35,382 bases of DNA from an uncultured Chloroflexota bacterium. Lineage in GTDB: Bacteria; Chloroflexota; Limnocylindria; Limnocylindrales; Limnocylindraceae. Under the pieces are notes generated by a model that did no database searches, was not told the origin of the DNA, and was given only the letters and a program-made list of their open reading frames with translations. Numbering within the stretch: position 1 is the stretch's first letter; each line of letters begins with the position of its first letter. Of the stretch, positions 15,838-24,149 are shown piece by piece. The stretch lies in NCBI GenBank assembly GCA_903944295.1, contig CAJARA010000076.1, forward strand, positions 1 to 35,382, given 5' to 3'. A program made the translations under genes and the position numbers.

Positions 15838-16498
15838 GCTGCTCGTCCTCCCGATTGGCCCGCTCCGAACGAACGTTTCACTGATCGGCGACACGGCGCG
15901 CCGCGAGGCGGTGGTGATTGATCCTGCAATCCCGTCGCTTGCCGAACTTGTTGCTCAGCTGGCAACACGCAACTGGCAACTCGTCCTCGCCCTCTCAACG
16001 CATGGGCATTGGGATCACACGGGAGAGCTCGCCGCACTCGCATCGCATGTTCGGGCCCACGAAGGTCGGGAGCTCGCGATCGGGTCACACCCGCTCGACC
16101 GACATCGACTAGAAGATCCGCGACCGATGGCGGCGCCGTTCCCTATCCCCGCGGTGATTCCGACACGAGACCTGCAGGAGGGCGACCAGATCACGGCGGG
16201 GGAGATTAACCTTCTCGTGATGCATACACCCGGACACACGGAGGGCTCTATCTCGCTGCACGATCGCGCAGCGGGGATCCTCTATAGCGGCGACACGCTC
16301 TTCCAGGGTGCATGGGGGCGTACCGATCTCCCTGGTGGTGATGATGCGGCGATGATCGAGTCACTCGCGCGCCTCGCCACACTTGATCCAGCAACGCGCG
16401 TGATCCCTGGGCACGGGCACGAGACGCGTATTGGCGATGAGTCCGACTGGATCGCGCGAGTTGTGCAGAGCGGCACGCTGCGGATGGAGCGGCGATGA
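15827..16498 (+). CDS. Metallo-beta-lactamase-fold hydrolase, glyoxalase II-like
   Basis: A 223-residue protein with a complete MBL metal site: THGHWDH (58-64), the single His in HTPGHTEGS, the bridging Asp in LYSGDTLF and the last His in IPGHGHET. The size and the GDTLFQGAWGRTDLPGGD segment match the glyoxalase II/YcbL group that hydrolyses thioesters such as S-lactoylglutathione, though the natural thiol of this organism is unknown. I chose GTG 15827 (VTVELLVLPIG), which overlaps the preceding gene; the longer frame has no conserved residues. Its stop overlaps the next ATG (ATGA). Confidence 0.92.
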   Translation: MTVELLVLPIGPLRTNVSLIGDTARREAVVIDPAIPSLAELVAQLATRNWQLVLALSTHGHWDHTGELAALASHVRAHEGRELAIGSHPLDRHRLEDPRPMAAPFPIPAVIPTRDLQEGDQITAGEINLLVMHTPGHTEGSISLHDRAAGILYSGDTLFQGAWGRTDLPGGDDAAMIESLARLATLDPATRVIPGHGHETRIGDESDWIARVVQSGTLRMERR

Positions 16499-17223
16499 GT
16501 GACGAGGCAGCTCTCCTTCGCGAACTGGTGCGCGACGGCGTGATTGGTGGAGCGCTCGCCGCACACGTTGCGCTACTTGCAGATGCTGGCGTGCCACTGG
16601 TCGTGGCAGGCAGCAGTTCAGGACTCGCTACGCGCGTTGCAGGCGCATTCGCCGCCGCATCTCCCGTCCCTGGAGCTGCGGAGAGTGGTCGTGAGATTGA
16701 GATTAAGAGTGGGCACTACTTTGAGTGGCTCGCCGATCCAACGGGGATCGGCTGTATGGATCCGCTGGCTGGGAGTGCGCCGCGCAGTCCGCGCAGCAGC
16801 CGCCTCCGCATCGCCGGTCTCCTGAGCGGCCTTGATCCTGTGACGGCGCGTACAGCTCTTCGTGCGCTAAGCCGTGGCTTCCCCGCACTGATTGAGGCGC
16901 GTGCGACGGGCCTTGCAGAGCTTCTCGACGCGCTGCGCGCAGATCCGCACCGCGTCCCCGAAGATGATCTGCGCCGACTCGGCCTCGTCCTCTGCCTGGA
17001 CGCAACCAACCTCACCGCGGCGCACCTGATGCGCAGCGCCGAGACGGGGGATCGTCGCCCGCCGGCACTCCTCGCCGTCTGGGATGCGACGCGCGCCGTA
17101 TGGGACGACTTTGCCTGGGCCGCCGTACCAGAGCTTGCTGAGCGTTGCGGAGTTTCGCAGCCGGCATACGAGGTTCGGCATGCCGAGCGACTTCAGATCC
17201 TTGAGGCTGGCGAAATTCAGTGA
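16495..17223 (+). CDS. Unknown protein, possibly a degenerate secretion/pilus-type ATPase relative
   Basis: A 242-residue protein. The segment GVPLVVAGSSSGLATRVAGAF sits where GspE/CpaF/PilT ATPases carry GPTGSGKT, but the Walker lysine is absent. Farther on, LSRGFPALIEARATGLAELLDALRAD followed by VPEDDLRRLGLVLCLD resembles the segment after the Walker B and HAN motifs of those ATPases. There is no clear Walker B acid pair. If the relationship is real, this is a non-hydrolysing homologue; otherwise it is simply unrecognised. It is translationally coupled to the MBL hydrolase gene and ends the long run that began near 10223. Confidence 0.7.
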   Translation: MSDEAALLRELVRDGVIGGALAAHVALLADAGVPLVVAGSSSGLATRVAGAFAAASPVPGAAESGREIEIKSGHYFEWLADPTGIGCMDPLAGSAPRSPRSSRLRIAGLLSGLDPVTARTALRALSRGFPALIEARATGLAELLDALRADPHRVPEDDLRRLGLVLCLDATNLTAAHLMRSAETGDRRPPALLAVWDATRAVWDDFAWAAVPELAERCGVSQPAYEVRHAERLQILEAGEIQ

Positions 17224-17248
17224 TGGTGAGCGCAGTGAGGCGCCGCGC

Positions 17249-17254
17249 TATCAT
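17249..17254 (+). promoter_or_regulatory. -10 element of the aldolase transcript
   Basis: TATCAT followed by exactly six bases and then ATG 17261 of a five-codon ORF. No ribosome binding site and no clear -35 box are visible. Confidence 0.5.
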
Positions 17255-17260
17255 TTCTTC

Positions 17261-17278
17261 ATGAGCCAGTCCGCATGA
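17261..17278 (+). CDS. Putative leader minicistron MSQSA
   Basis: The ATG positioned for leaderless initiation (six bases after TATCAT) opens Met-Ser-Gln-Ser-Ala and stops at TGA 17276-17278. The stop overlaps the aldolase ATG (17275) as ATGA. The aldolase start has no ribosome binding site and is out of frame with this ATG, so ribosomes entering at the 5' end would have to terminate and reinitiate. The arrangement repeats the one at 1416-1439. Confidence 0.4.
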   Translation: MSQSA

Positions 17279-18681
17279 GCCACGTTGCCACCTCGCCCGC
17301 AGATCTGCTGCAGGCGCTGAACGGGTCGCTGCACGTTGCCACTGACGGCTCACTGACGGTGGTCAACGCCGATCTCTTGCGCACGAGCGGCGCAGCGATC
17401 ATCGCCTGGAGCGCCGCGTTCTCCACAGATGAGGCGACGGTGAAGAGTGCGCAGTGGATCGCACGTGCCGCAGCTGCGGCGAGCGGCGTCTATAGCGCGA
17501 GCATCGCACCGCTCTACGCCGCCCGTGCGGCGGGGGTTTATGAGGGGCTGAGCGTTCCGGCGATCAACCTCCGCTCACAGGTCTTTGACATGGCACGCAG
17601 CGCGCTCGAGTGCGCTGCGAAGATGGGCGGTGCGGCGCTGATCTTTGAGCTCGCCCGCTCGGAGCAGACCTACACCTTCCAGCGTCCGGTCGACTATGCC
17701 ACCAGCATTTATGCCGCCGCGATCGCCGCCGGCTGGCGTGGCCCGCTCTTCATTCAAGGGGACCACTACCAGTTCGTTGCGAAGAAGTACGCCGCCGATC
17801 CTGATGCGGTCGCCGCAGAGATCGCGCGCGCCTGCAGGCTCGCCGTTGATGCTGGGTACCGCAACATCGACATTGATGCCTCCACTCTCGTTGACCTCTC
17901 GCAGGCAACTGTTGCCGAGGAGCAGCGCGTCAACGTTGAGCGCAGCGCTGAGGCGGCGGCACTGATCCGCTCCATTGAGCCGAGCGGTGTTGAGATCAGC
18001 ATCGGCGGTGAGATCGGCGAAGTTGGCACAAACAACTCCACCGTTGAGGAGCTCGCCGCCTACCTAGACGGCTTTGATGTCGCGCTTGCGCGGCTACGAC
18101 CTGGCGCGCGGGGCCTGAGCAAGGTCTCCGTGCAGACAGGGACGAGCCACGGGGGCGTGCCACTTCCAGGTGGCGGCGTTGCCGAAGTTGCGCTCGACTT
18201 TGGCGTGCTGGAACGACTCGGGAAGCTGGCGCGCGAGCGCGGCCTCGCCGGTGCGGTACAGCACGGCGCCTCCACGCTTCCAGAAGATCTCTTCCACCGA
18301 TTCCCAGAGGTTGGCACCGCCGAAGTGCATCTCGCCACCGGATTCCAGAACACGCTCTACGACCACCCATCCTTCCCAACGGAGCTGCGCAGCGAGATCT
18401 CGGCATGGCTGCACGCCAACGCCGCCGACGAGGCGAAGCCTGGCGATAGCGAAGAGCAGTTCATCTATCGCACGCGGAAGAAGGCGCTGGGGCCCTTTAA
18501 GCGCCAGCTCTGGGATCTCTCCGGCAAGGGCGAGATCCTCGAGACACAGCGAGATCGATTTACGTCGCTCTTCACGCAGCTTGGTGTTGCTGGGACGCGC
18601 GACCTTGTGGGGAAGTGGGTTCCTGAACTTTCTGATCCGCTCCCTGCGGCGCCGAGCGAGCTGATCAGCGCCGCGCGCTAG
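17275..18681 (+). CDS. Class II fructose-bisphosphate aldolase-family protein
   Basis: A 468-residue protein. Class II aldolase features are spread through the barrel: FIQGDHYQF with a zinc His, DIDASTLVD, GGEIGEVGTNNST, SVQTGTSHGG (phosphate-binding loop) and VQHGASTLPED with another zinc His, then EVHLATGFQN. It is longer than the usual 280-350-residue class II aldolase. It resembles a distinct long group annotated simply as class II fructose-bisphosphate aldolase in many genomes; a tagatose-type or other sugar-phosphate aldol reaction is possible. The last 90 residues (KKALGPFKRQLWDLSG) are specific to this group. It is transcribed alone after its own promoter and ends convergently with the aminotransferase gene. 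Confidence 0.88.
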   Translation: MSHVATSPADLLQALNGSLHVATDGSLTVVNADLLRTSGAAIIAWSAAFSTDEATVKSAQWIARAAAAASGVYSASIAPLYAARAAGVYEGLSVPAINLRSQVFDMARSALECAAKMGGAALIFELARSEQTYTFQRPVDYATSIYAAAIAAGWRGPLFIQGDHYQFVAKKYAADPDAVAAEIARACRLAVDAGYRNIDIDASTLVDLSQATVAEEQRVNVERSAEAAALIRSIEPSGVEISIGGEIGEVGTNNSTVEELAAYLDGFDVALARLRPGARGLSKVSVQTGTSHGGVPLPGGGVAEVALDFGVLERLGKLARERGLAGAVQHGASTLPEDLFHRFPEVGTAEVHLATGFQNTLYDHPSFPTELRSEISAWLHANAADEAKPGDSEEQFIYRTRKKALGPFKRQLWDLSGKGEILETQRDRFTSLFTQLGVAGTRDLVGKWVPELSDPLPAAPSELISAAR

Positions 18682-18699
18682 ACACTCGCTTAGCTGCGC
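18673..18699. terminator. Hairpin spanning two convergent stop codons
   Basis: GCGCGCTA (18673-18680) pairs with TAGC-T-GCGC (18691-18699), giving an eight-base-pair stem with one bulged T and a ten-base loop. The stem contains the aldolase stop and the loop edge holds the aminotransferase stop. There is no T-tract, so termination is inferred only from position and symmetry. Confidence 0.35.
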
Positions 18700-20030
18700 T
18701 TCACTCCAGCTGCGTCGAGCGACTCCTCAAGAATCTTCAGCGCCAGATCAACCTCTTCCGCCGTGGTCACAAGTGGCGGGATGATGCGAATCACCTGGGC
18801 GTAGGCTCCGGCGGAGAGAAGGAGCATCTTCCGCTTGTTCGCTTCGGCAATGACGCGCTTCACCGCATCTGGATCCGGGACTCGACCGTCGCCTTCGCCC
18901 GGCTTGACGAACTCAAGGGCGAGCATCAGCCCGAGGCCGCGCACGTCGCCGATCCCTGCACGACCCGCCGCGATCTTCTTGAGGCCGGCGAGCATCTGCG
19001 TCCCGCGCGTGGCCGCATTTTCAACGAGCTTCTCGTCCTCAATCACATCAAGGGTTGCGAGGGCGGCGGCGCAGGCGACCACGTTGCCGCCGTACGTTCC
19101 GCCGTGCGTCCCTGGCGCCCAGCTCTCAAGGAGCTCCTTGCGCGCGATGATGCCGGAGAGTGGCAGCCCTGAGGCGATCCCCTTCGCCATCACCAGGATG
19201 TCCGGCTCAACGTTCTGGTGCTGCACTGCGAACATCTTTCCGGTGCGACCGAAGCCGGTCTGCACCTCGTCCGCAATGAGCAGGATGCCGAGTTCGCGTG
19301 TCAGTTCACGGAGGCGCGGGAGGAATCCCGCTGGCGGCACAACGTAGCCACCCTCACCGAGTACTGGCTCAACAACAACGGCGGCAACATCTTCTGCGCT
19401 CGCGAGCGTGTGGAGGGTGAGATCCCACTCCTCCTCCCAGCGGCAGCTGCATCCGGCGCAAGAGCCGCCACTTCCGGGTGTGCCCGCGTCGCGCGCCGCA
19501 ACCGGTGCGCGGTAGCAGGAGGGGAATGCGGTGCTATAGACAGATCCTGGAAGCGGCTCAAAGTGGCCGCGGTAGACGTTCTTTGCGGTGGTCATCGCCA
19601 TGGTCTGCGCGGTGCGGCCGTGATATCCGCCGCGGAAGACAAGGATCACGCGGCGCTTCGTTGCGCGGCGCGCCAACTTCACCGCCGCCTCAATCGCCTC
19701 ACTCCCGGAGTTGGAGAGGAAGACGCCCCATGGTCCACCTGGGAGCACTTTGCTGAGACGTTCGTGGAGTCGTAGTCCTGGCTCGTGATAGACGATGTTC
19801 TGCTGGCCGTGGATCAGCTTTGTCGCCTGTTCAGCGATCGCCGCCGCGATCTTCGGATGTGCGTGACCAGTGTTCACCACGCCGATCCCTGAGGTGTAGT
19901 CAAGCCAGCGCTCGCCAGCGCGGTCGATCAGCCAGGAGCCCTCGCCACGCTCAACATCAACGTTGCCGGCGCGGCCCCAAACCGGGGCGATGACCTCGTG
20001 CCCTGGGATCGGACCACCCTTGCTGCTCAT
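18690..20030 (-). CDS. Class III (PLP) aminotransferase, GABA/putrescine type
   Basis: A 446-residue fold-type I aminotransferase. It has the cofactor-binding SNSGSEAIEAAVKLAR, the substrate-loop GGYHGRT, the Asp in LLIADEVQTGFGRTGK and the PLP lysine in MAKGIASGLPLSG. An insertion before the VVVEPVLGEGG strand contains four clustered Cys (PSC, then GSCAGCSC), suggesting a metal or disulfide site. The gene is the last of a polyamine-transporter operon and overlaps its upstream permease by ATGA, so removal of the amino group from putrescine, 4-aminobutyrate or a similar diamine is likely. Acetylornithine aminotransferase is the main alternative. Confidence 0.93.
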   Translation of the reverse strand: MSSKGGPIPGHEVIAPVWGRAGNVDVERGEGSWLIDRAGERWLDYTSGIGVVNTGHAHPKIAAAIAEQATKLIHGQQNIVYHEPGLRLHERLSKVLPGGPWGVFLSNSGSEAIEAAVKLARRATKRRVILVFRGGYHGRTAQTMAMTTAKNVYRGHFEPLPGSVYSTAFPSCYRAPVAARDAGTPGSGGSCAGCSCRWEEEWDLTLHTLASAEDVAAVVVEPVLGEGGYVVPPAGFLPRLRELTRELGILLIADEVQTGFGRTGKMFAVQHQNVEPDILVMAKGIASGLPLSGIIARKELLESWAPGTHGGTYGGNVVACAAALATLDVIEDEKLVENAATRGTQMLAGLKKIAAGRAGIGDVRGLGLMLALEFVKPGEGDGRVPDPDAVKRVIAEANKRKMLLLSAGAYAQVIRIIPPLVTTAEEVDLALKILEESLDAAGVKRS

Positions 20031-20839
20031 GGCTTCAGGTTAGCGCGGCGGCGCTGGAGGAGGGCGCCAATAGCAACGAGCGAGACCGTCACCACGAAGA
20101 AGAGGGTGGCGAACGCGTTCACCTGCGGCGGGATTCCCTTCTGCACCTTCAGATAGATGTAGACGGGGAAGGTCTGCACCTGCCCGGCGTTGAAGCGCGT
20201 GATGACGAAGTCGTCCAGGGAGAGTCCAAAAGCCAAAACCGCACTCGCCGCAATCCCAGGGAGGATCAGCGGGAAGGTGACGCGCCAGAAGGTCTGCCAC
20301 GGCGTTGCGCCAAGGTCGGCCGCCGCCTCTTCTAGTCGCATATCAAAGCCGGCGAGACGCGCCTTCATCGTGACCACCACGTAGCTCACGTTAAACATCA
20401 CATGGGCGAGGATCAGTGTGATCTCGCCGAGCGGGATGCGTAGCGTGACGAAGAGGGTGAGGAGCGAAGCGCCAAGAACGATCTCAGGGGTGGCGAGTGG
20501 GAGGAATACGAAGAGGTCGATCGCCTTTCGGAACCTGAACTGATAGCGCACCAGCGCCATCGCCATGAGCGTGCCGATGGTGGTTGCGATGATGGTTGAG
20601 ACGAGTGCGATGCGCAGCGAGATGCCGACCGCACTGACCAGCGTTGGATCGCGGAAGAGGGTGAGCCAGTTATCAAAGGTAAACGAGGCCCACGAGTAGT
20701 TGGAACGGCCGATCGGATCGTTGAAGCTAAAGAGGGCGACGGTCAGGATCGGGAGGAGCAGGTAGAGGAGGGCGAGCGATGCGTAGATGGTGAGAAATCT
20801 AGATGCCGCCACCGCTGCAATCTTTCGGATGATGCTCAT
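20027..20839 (-). CDS. potC: Polyamine ABC transporter permease, PotC-like
   Basis: A 270-residue protein with six membrane helices and the binding-protein-dependent permease EAA loop (LEEAAADLGATPWQTFWRV, then FPLILPGI), through which it contacts the ATPase. ALAFGLSLDDFVITRF-type sequence after the loop is typical of PotC. It forms the channel with PotB. The start shares one base with the potB stop (TAATG), and its own stop overlaps the aminotransferase start. The specificity call rests on family resemblance to PotC/YdcV plus the operon partner. Confidence 0.92.
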   Translation of the reverse strand: MSIIRKIAAVAASRFLTIYASLALLYLLLPILTVALFSFNDPIGRSNYSWASFTFDNWLTLFRDPTLVSAVGISLRIALVSTIIATTIGTLMAMALVRYQFRFRKAIDLFVFLPLATPEIVLGASLLTLFVTLRIPLGEITLILAHVMFNVSYVVVTMKARLAGFDMRLEEAAADLGATPWQTFWRVTFPLILPGIAASAVLAFGLSLDDFVITRFNAGQVQTFPVYIYLKVQKGIPPQVNAFATLFFVVTVSLVAIGALLQRRRANLKP

Positions 20840-21708
20840 TAGATCGCCTTTGAGGTGAGTTCGTCGGTGCCGAGGAGTCGGCCATAGAGCGCGACGCCAG
20901 CGAGGATCAGCACCATCAGCATGAAGCTGAGTGCCGCCGCGGTTGGGTAGTCCCGATCAACAAGGAACTGGCGCTGGATGACATTGCCAACCATCGTGGT
21001 GTTTGGATTGCCGAGAAGTTCCGCGTTGATGAAGTCGCCGATCGCAGGGATGAAGGTGAGGAGAGAGCCGGCGAAGATGCCGGGCATCGCCAGCGGGAGT
21101 GTGACGCGACGGAAGGCACCCCAGCTCGTTGCGTAGAGATCCTGCGCCGCCTCAAGGAGGCGGCGGTCGATCTTCTCCAGCGAGACGTAGATGGGGAGGA
21201 TCATGAACGGCACAAAGTTGTAGGCGATCCCTGCGATTACCGCGAAGGGCGTATCAAGGAAGCGCGCCGCAGGATCCACGAGGCCTGCCGCCTTCAGTGG
21301 CCCAAGGATGATTGAGTCGTCACCCAGGATGGTTCGCCAACCGATCGTGCGCAGCAGGTACGAGGTGAAGAATGGTGCAACGACGAGGAAGAGGAGCGCG
21401 CTGCGGGCACGCCCCGCCTTGAAGGCGATGAAATAGGCGAGTGGGAATGCGATCGCAAAGCAAATCAGCGTTGCCGCAAACCCGTACTGGATTGAGCGTG
21501 CGTACTGCTGCTGATACTTACCCAGCGCGTCCGTATAGTTCGTCCAATTCGAGAAGCTAAAGCTGAACCCACTCTCGAGTGTACCGCTCCAGAAACTGCT
21601 CGCAAACATCTGGATGTTTGGCGCAAGGTAGAACGAGACAAGCCAGACGAGGCCCGGGAGGAGCAGAAGGAGCGGGACGAGCGCCGGATGGCGCCGAATC
21701 ATACCCAT
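20839..21708 (-). CDS. potB: Polyamine ABC transporter permease, PotB-like
   Basis: A 289-residue protein with six predicted membrane helices and the EAA loop LLEAAQDLYATSWGAFRRV followed by LPLAMPGI. The segment SYLLRTIGWRTILGDDS and the final NAELLGNPNTTMVGN are characteristic of PotB-type permeases of the spermidine/putrescine class. Possible starts are TTG 21711, ATG 21708 and ATG 21702; I give 21708. It lies 25 bases after the potD stop and is coupled to potC by a one-base overlap. Confidence 0.93.
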   Translation of the reverse strand: MGMIRRHPALVPLLLLLPGLVWLVSFYLAPNIQMFASSFWSGTLESGFSFSFSNWTNYTDALGKYQQQYARSIQYGFAATLICFAIAFPLAYFIAFKAGRARSALLFLVVAPFFTSYLLRTIGWRTILGDDSIILGPLKAAGLVDPAARFLDTPFAVIAGIAYNFVPFMILPIYVSLEKIDRRLLEAAQDLYATSWGAFRRVTLPLAMPGIFAGSLLTFIPAIGDFINAELLGNPNTTMVGNVIQRQFLVDRDYPTAAALSFMLMVLILAGVALYGRLLGTDELTSKAI

Positions 21709-21733
21709 CAACTCGTCTCAGTCAGTGAGGCGA

Positions 21734-22930
21734 TCAGCCGCCGACGCCTTCGACGATCCCGCTGAACTGCTCGTCAAAGTAGGCCTGGTCTTCTGCGCTC
21801 ACATCACCCCAGACCTTCAGGCGCGACTTGGTTGCCGCGTCTGGGAAGATCAGCGGGTTCGTTGCCAGCGCAGGATCGATCTTGGCGATCTCCTCCGCAG
21901 CGCCCTTCACAGGGCAGATGTACTGGACGTAGGCCTCAACGATCGCCGCGATCTCAGGGCGGTAATAGAAGTCGATCCAGAGCTCAGCGGTGTACTTGTT
22001 CTTCGCCCCCTTCGGGATCAGCATGTTGTCCGTGGCGTACATGCCGCCCTCATCTGGGACAACGAAGTCGAGCTCTGGCTTATCCAACTTGATGATCCCC
22101 ACGTCGCCGGACCAGGCGATCGCCGCGTAGGCAGAGTCGCTGATGAGCAGCTCTGTGTAGCCCTGGCTCGCAAGCTTGCGCACCTGACCTGAGTTGATCT
22201 CCCCCTGGAGGGTGGCGATCGCAGCGTCAAAGGTTGGACGCGTTGGAACGGATGGATCGGCGCCGTTGCCGAGCATCACGAGACCAACCGTGTCGCGCAG
22301 CTCGGTGAGCAGTACGACCTTCCCCTTGAGTGTTGGATCCCAGAGTCCTGAGAACTTCGTGAATGGGGTTGTCTTCTTGGTGTTGATGCCGAGGCCGGTC
22401 ATCAGCGACTGCCACGGTGCAAGGTAGTCGTTGCTTGAATCTGCAGCGCGCCCCTTGAACTCGTCAGCGAGGTTCGCCACGAAGTTCGGCATGTTTGCCT
22501 TGTCGAACTTCTCCGCCCAGCCAAGGTCAACGATCTTCTTCGCCATCCACGTTGTTGGCGTGACGATGTCCCAGCCGGTGTCCTGGCCCGCCTCAAGCGG
22601 CGCCTTGATCGTGCCGAAGAACTCGTCGTTATCCAGAAGCACCTCTTGGTAGTTCACGCGTGTGCCGTACTCCGCCTGGAATCGGCGGAGGCTCTCTGAG
22701 GTGTCTGCCGTTGCGGTGTCAACGCCGTCATCAACGTCGATGTAGTAGGTCCAGTTGGCGAAGTTGATCGCAGCAGCTGGCGTCTTATCGCCCCCCGTGC
22801 TCTCTGTCGGCTCGGTAGAGGCGCCAGAGGTTCCGCATGCGGCGAGGAAGGCGGCGGCACCAGCAACGGCACCAGCCTTCAGCACTGTTCGTCGATCGAG
22901 TTCCATTCCCATCTTCTTCTCGGTGCTCAT
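21734..22930 (-). CDS. potD: Polyamine ABC transporter substrate-binding lipoprotein, PotD-like
   Basis: A 398-residue protein. The N-terminus is a twin-arginine-like lipoprotein signal: LDRRTVLKAGAV, a hydrophobic stretch and the lipobox LAAC (Cys32), then a Ser/Thr/Gly tether. The mature protein has PotD/PotF features: NFANWTYYID, GWDIVTPTTWMAKKIVDLGW, LAPWQSLMTGLGIN and AIAWSGDVG. It captures the polyamine outside the membrane for PotB/PotC. I chose ATG 22930 because AGGAGGAGAG precedes it; the longer frame only adds antisense-like sequence. The Tat-type signal suggests it may be exported folded. Confidence 0.95.
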   Translation of the reverse strand: MSTEKKMGMELDRRTVLKAGAVAGAAAFLAACGTSGASTEPTESTGGDKTPAAAINFANWTYYIDVDDGVDTATADTSESLRRFQAEYGTRVNYQEVLLDNDEFFGTIKAPLEAGQDTGWDIVTPTTWMAKKIVDLGWAEKFDKANMPNFVANLADEFKGRAADSSNDYLAPWQSLMTGLGINTKKTTPFTKFSGLWDPTLKGKVVLLTELRDTVGLVMLGNGADPSVPTRPTFDAAIATLQGEINSGQVRKLASQGYTELLISDSAYAAIAWSGDVGIIKLDKPELDFVVPDEGGMYATDNMLIPKGAKNKYTAELWIDFYYRPEIAAIVEAYVQYICPVKGAAEEIAKIDPALATNPLIFPDAATKSRLKVWGDVSAEDQAYFDEQFSGIVEGVGG

Positions 22931-22949
22931 TGCTCTCCTCCTTCTGCGC

Positions 22950-24047
22950 CTAAGCGCTTGCGGCATCGCCAACGACGAAGCCATGTTCCGGTTTCCAGGT
23001 GAGTGTGACCTGCTCCCCAGGTCGCCAGGTGTCACTTCGCGTCGTGCGGTCAATGTTCTGCTCGCTGACTAAGAGTCGTAGCCCGCCCTTCCCTTCAACA
23101 ACGTACTGCGTGATCACGCCGAGGTAGCTCGTATCAACAACGGTCCCTTCAAGTGTGTTCCCCTTCGACTGCTGACCGCGCTCCAGGAGGGTCAGTTTTT
23201 CTGGGCGCACGCCGATCGCGCCGCTGCTCCCAATATCGCCGAGGCTTTTCGGTGCGCGAACGACTGCGCCAGAGGGGAGGGTGACCGTCCAGTCATCGCC
23301 ATCGCTGCCAACCTTCCCCTCAAGGAGATTGCTCGCGCCAACGAAGCCGGCGACGAAACGTGTTGATGGTCGCTCGTAGAGTGTCTCTGGGCCGGCGAGC
23401 TGCTCATAGCGCCCCTTATTCATCACGGCGATGCGGTCGGACATCGTCATCGCCTCCTCTTGGTCGTGGGTGACATAGATGAAGGTGATCCCGACCTCTC
23501 GCTGGATGCGCTTCAGTTCAATGCCCATCTGCTTGCGCAGCTTTAGGTCGAGCGCGCCGAGCGGCTCATCAAGGAGGAGGACGGCGGGCTCATTGACGAG
23601 CGCGCGTGCAAGGGCAACGCGCTGTGCCTGTCCTCCAGAGAGTTGTGCTGGGACACGCTTCTCGTAGCCGATGAGCTGCACCAGCTCCATCGCTTCGCCA
23701 ACGCGTCGCTTCAGTTCGTCGCCCTTAATGCCGGAGCGGCGCAGGCCGAAGGCGACGTTCTCGTAGATCGTCAGATGCGGGAAGAGTGCATAGCTCTGGA
23801 AGACGGTGTTGACGTCGCGCTCGTAGGCGGGGAGGAAGGTGACATCAACACCCTTCAACTCAATCAGGCCGCTCGTCGGCTGCTCGAAGCCGCCGATCAT
23901 GCGGAGTGTCGTGGTCTTGCCACAACCGGATGGTCCGAGCAGGGTGAAGAACTCGCCGTCGCTCACGTCAAGGGTGATCGCGTCGACCGCGATCGCATCC
24001 CCGAACTTCTTGGTCACGTTAACCAGCCGGACGTCGACTTCAGCCAC
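22950..24047 (-). CDS. potA: Polyamine ABC transporter ATP-binding protein, PotA-like
   Basis: A 365-residue protein (from GTG 24047). Walker A is GPSGCGKTT (38-46), the signature is LSGGQAQRVALARAL, Walker B is VLLLDEPLGALD and the switch is YVTHDQEEA. The Q loop is VFQSYALFPH. The C-terminal 120 residues form the TOBE regulatory domain (IGVRPEKLTLLERG). It energises PotB/PotC. GTG 24047 follows GGAGG at workable spacing; GTGs at 24059 and 24065 are alternatives. It is the first gene of the potA-D-B-C-aminotransferase operon; 19 bases separate it from potD. Confidence 0.95.
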   Translation of the reverse strand: MAEVDVRLVNVTKKFGDAIAVDAITLDVSDGEFFTLLGPSGCGKTTTLRMIGGFEQPTSGLIELKGVDVTFLPAYERDVNTVFQSYALFPHLTIYENVAFGLRRSGIKGDELKRRVGEAMELVQLIGYEKRVPAQLSGGQAQRVALARALVNEPAVLLLDEPLGALDLKLRKQMGIELKRIQREVGITFIYVTHDQEEAMTMSDRIAVMNKGRYEQLAGPETLYERPSTRFVAGFVGASNLLEGKVGSDGDDWTVTLPSGAVVRAPKSLGDIGSSGAIGVRPEKLTLLERGQQSKGNTLEGTVVDTSYLGVITQYVVEGKGGLRLLVSEQNIDRTTRSDTWRPGEQVTLTWKPEHGFVVGDAASA

Positions 24048-24106
24048 CCTCGGGGTCACCTCCACAGTGCGCTCCGCGCGTCGCTCCTCAACATGAGGAC
24101 GTGCAG

Positions 24107-24135
24107 AGCGTATGACCCACGGGGGGTGGGGTCAA
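24107..24135 (-). promoter_or_regulatory. Promoter of the potADBC-aminotransferase operon
   Basis: TTGACC (24135-24130) and TACGCT (24112-24107), both read on the minus strand, are separated by exactly 17 bases. This is the best sigma-70-type -35/-10 pair in the window. The roughly 50-base leader holds a small CCTCA-TGT-TGAGG hairpin and a GGAGG ribosome binding site, so unlike several neighbours this mRNA is not leaderless. Confidence 0.6.
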
Positions 24136-24149
24136 ACGGCGTTGCGGGG

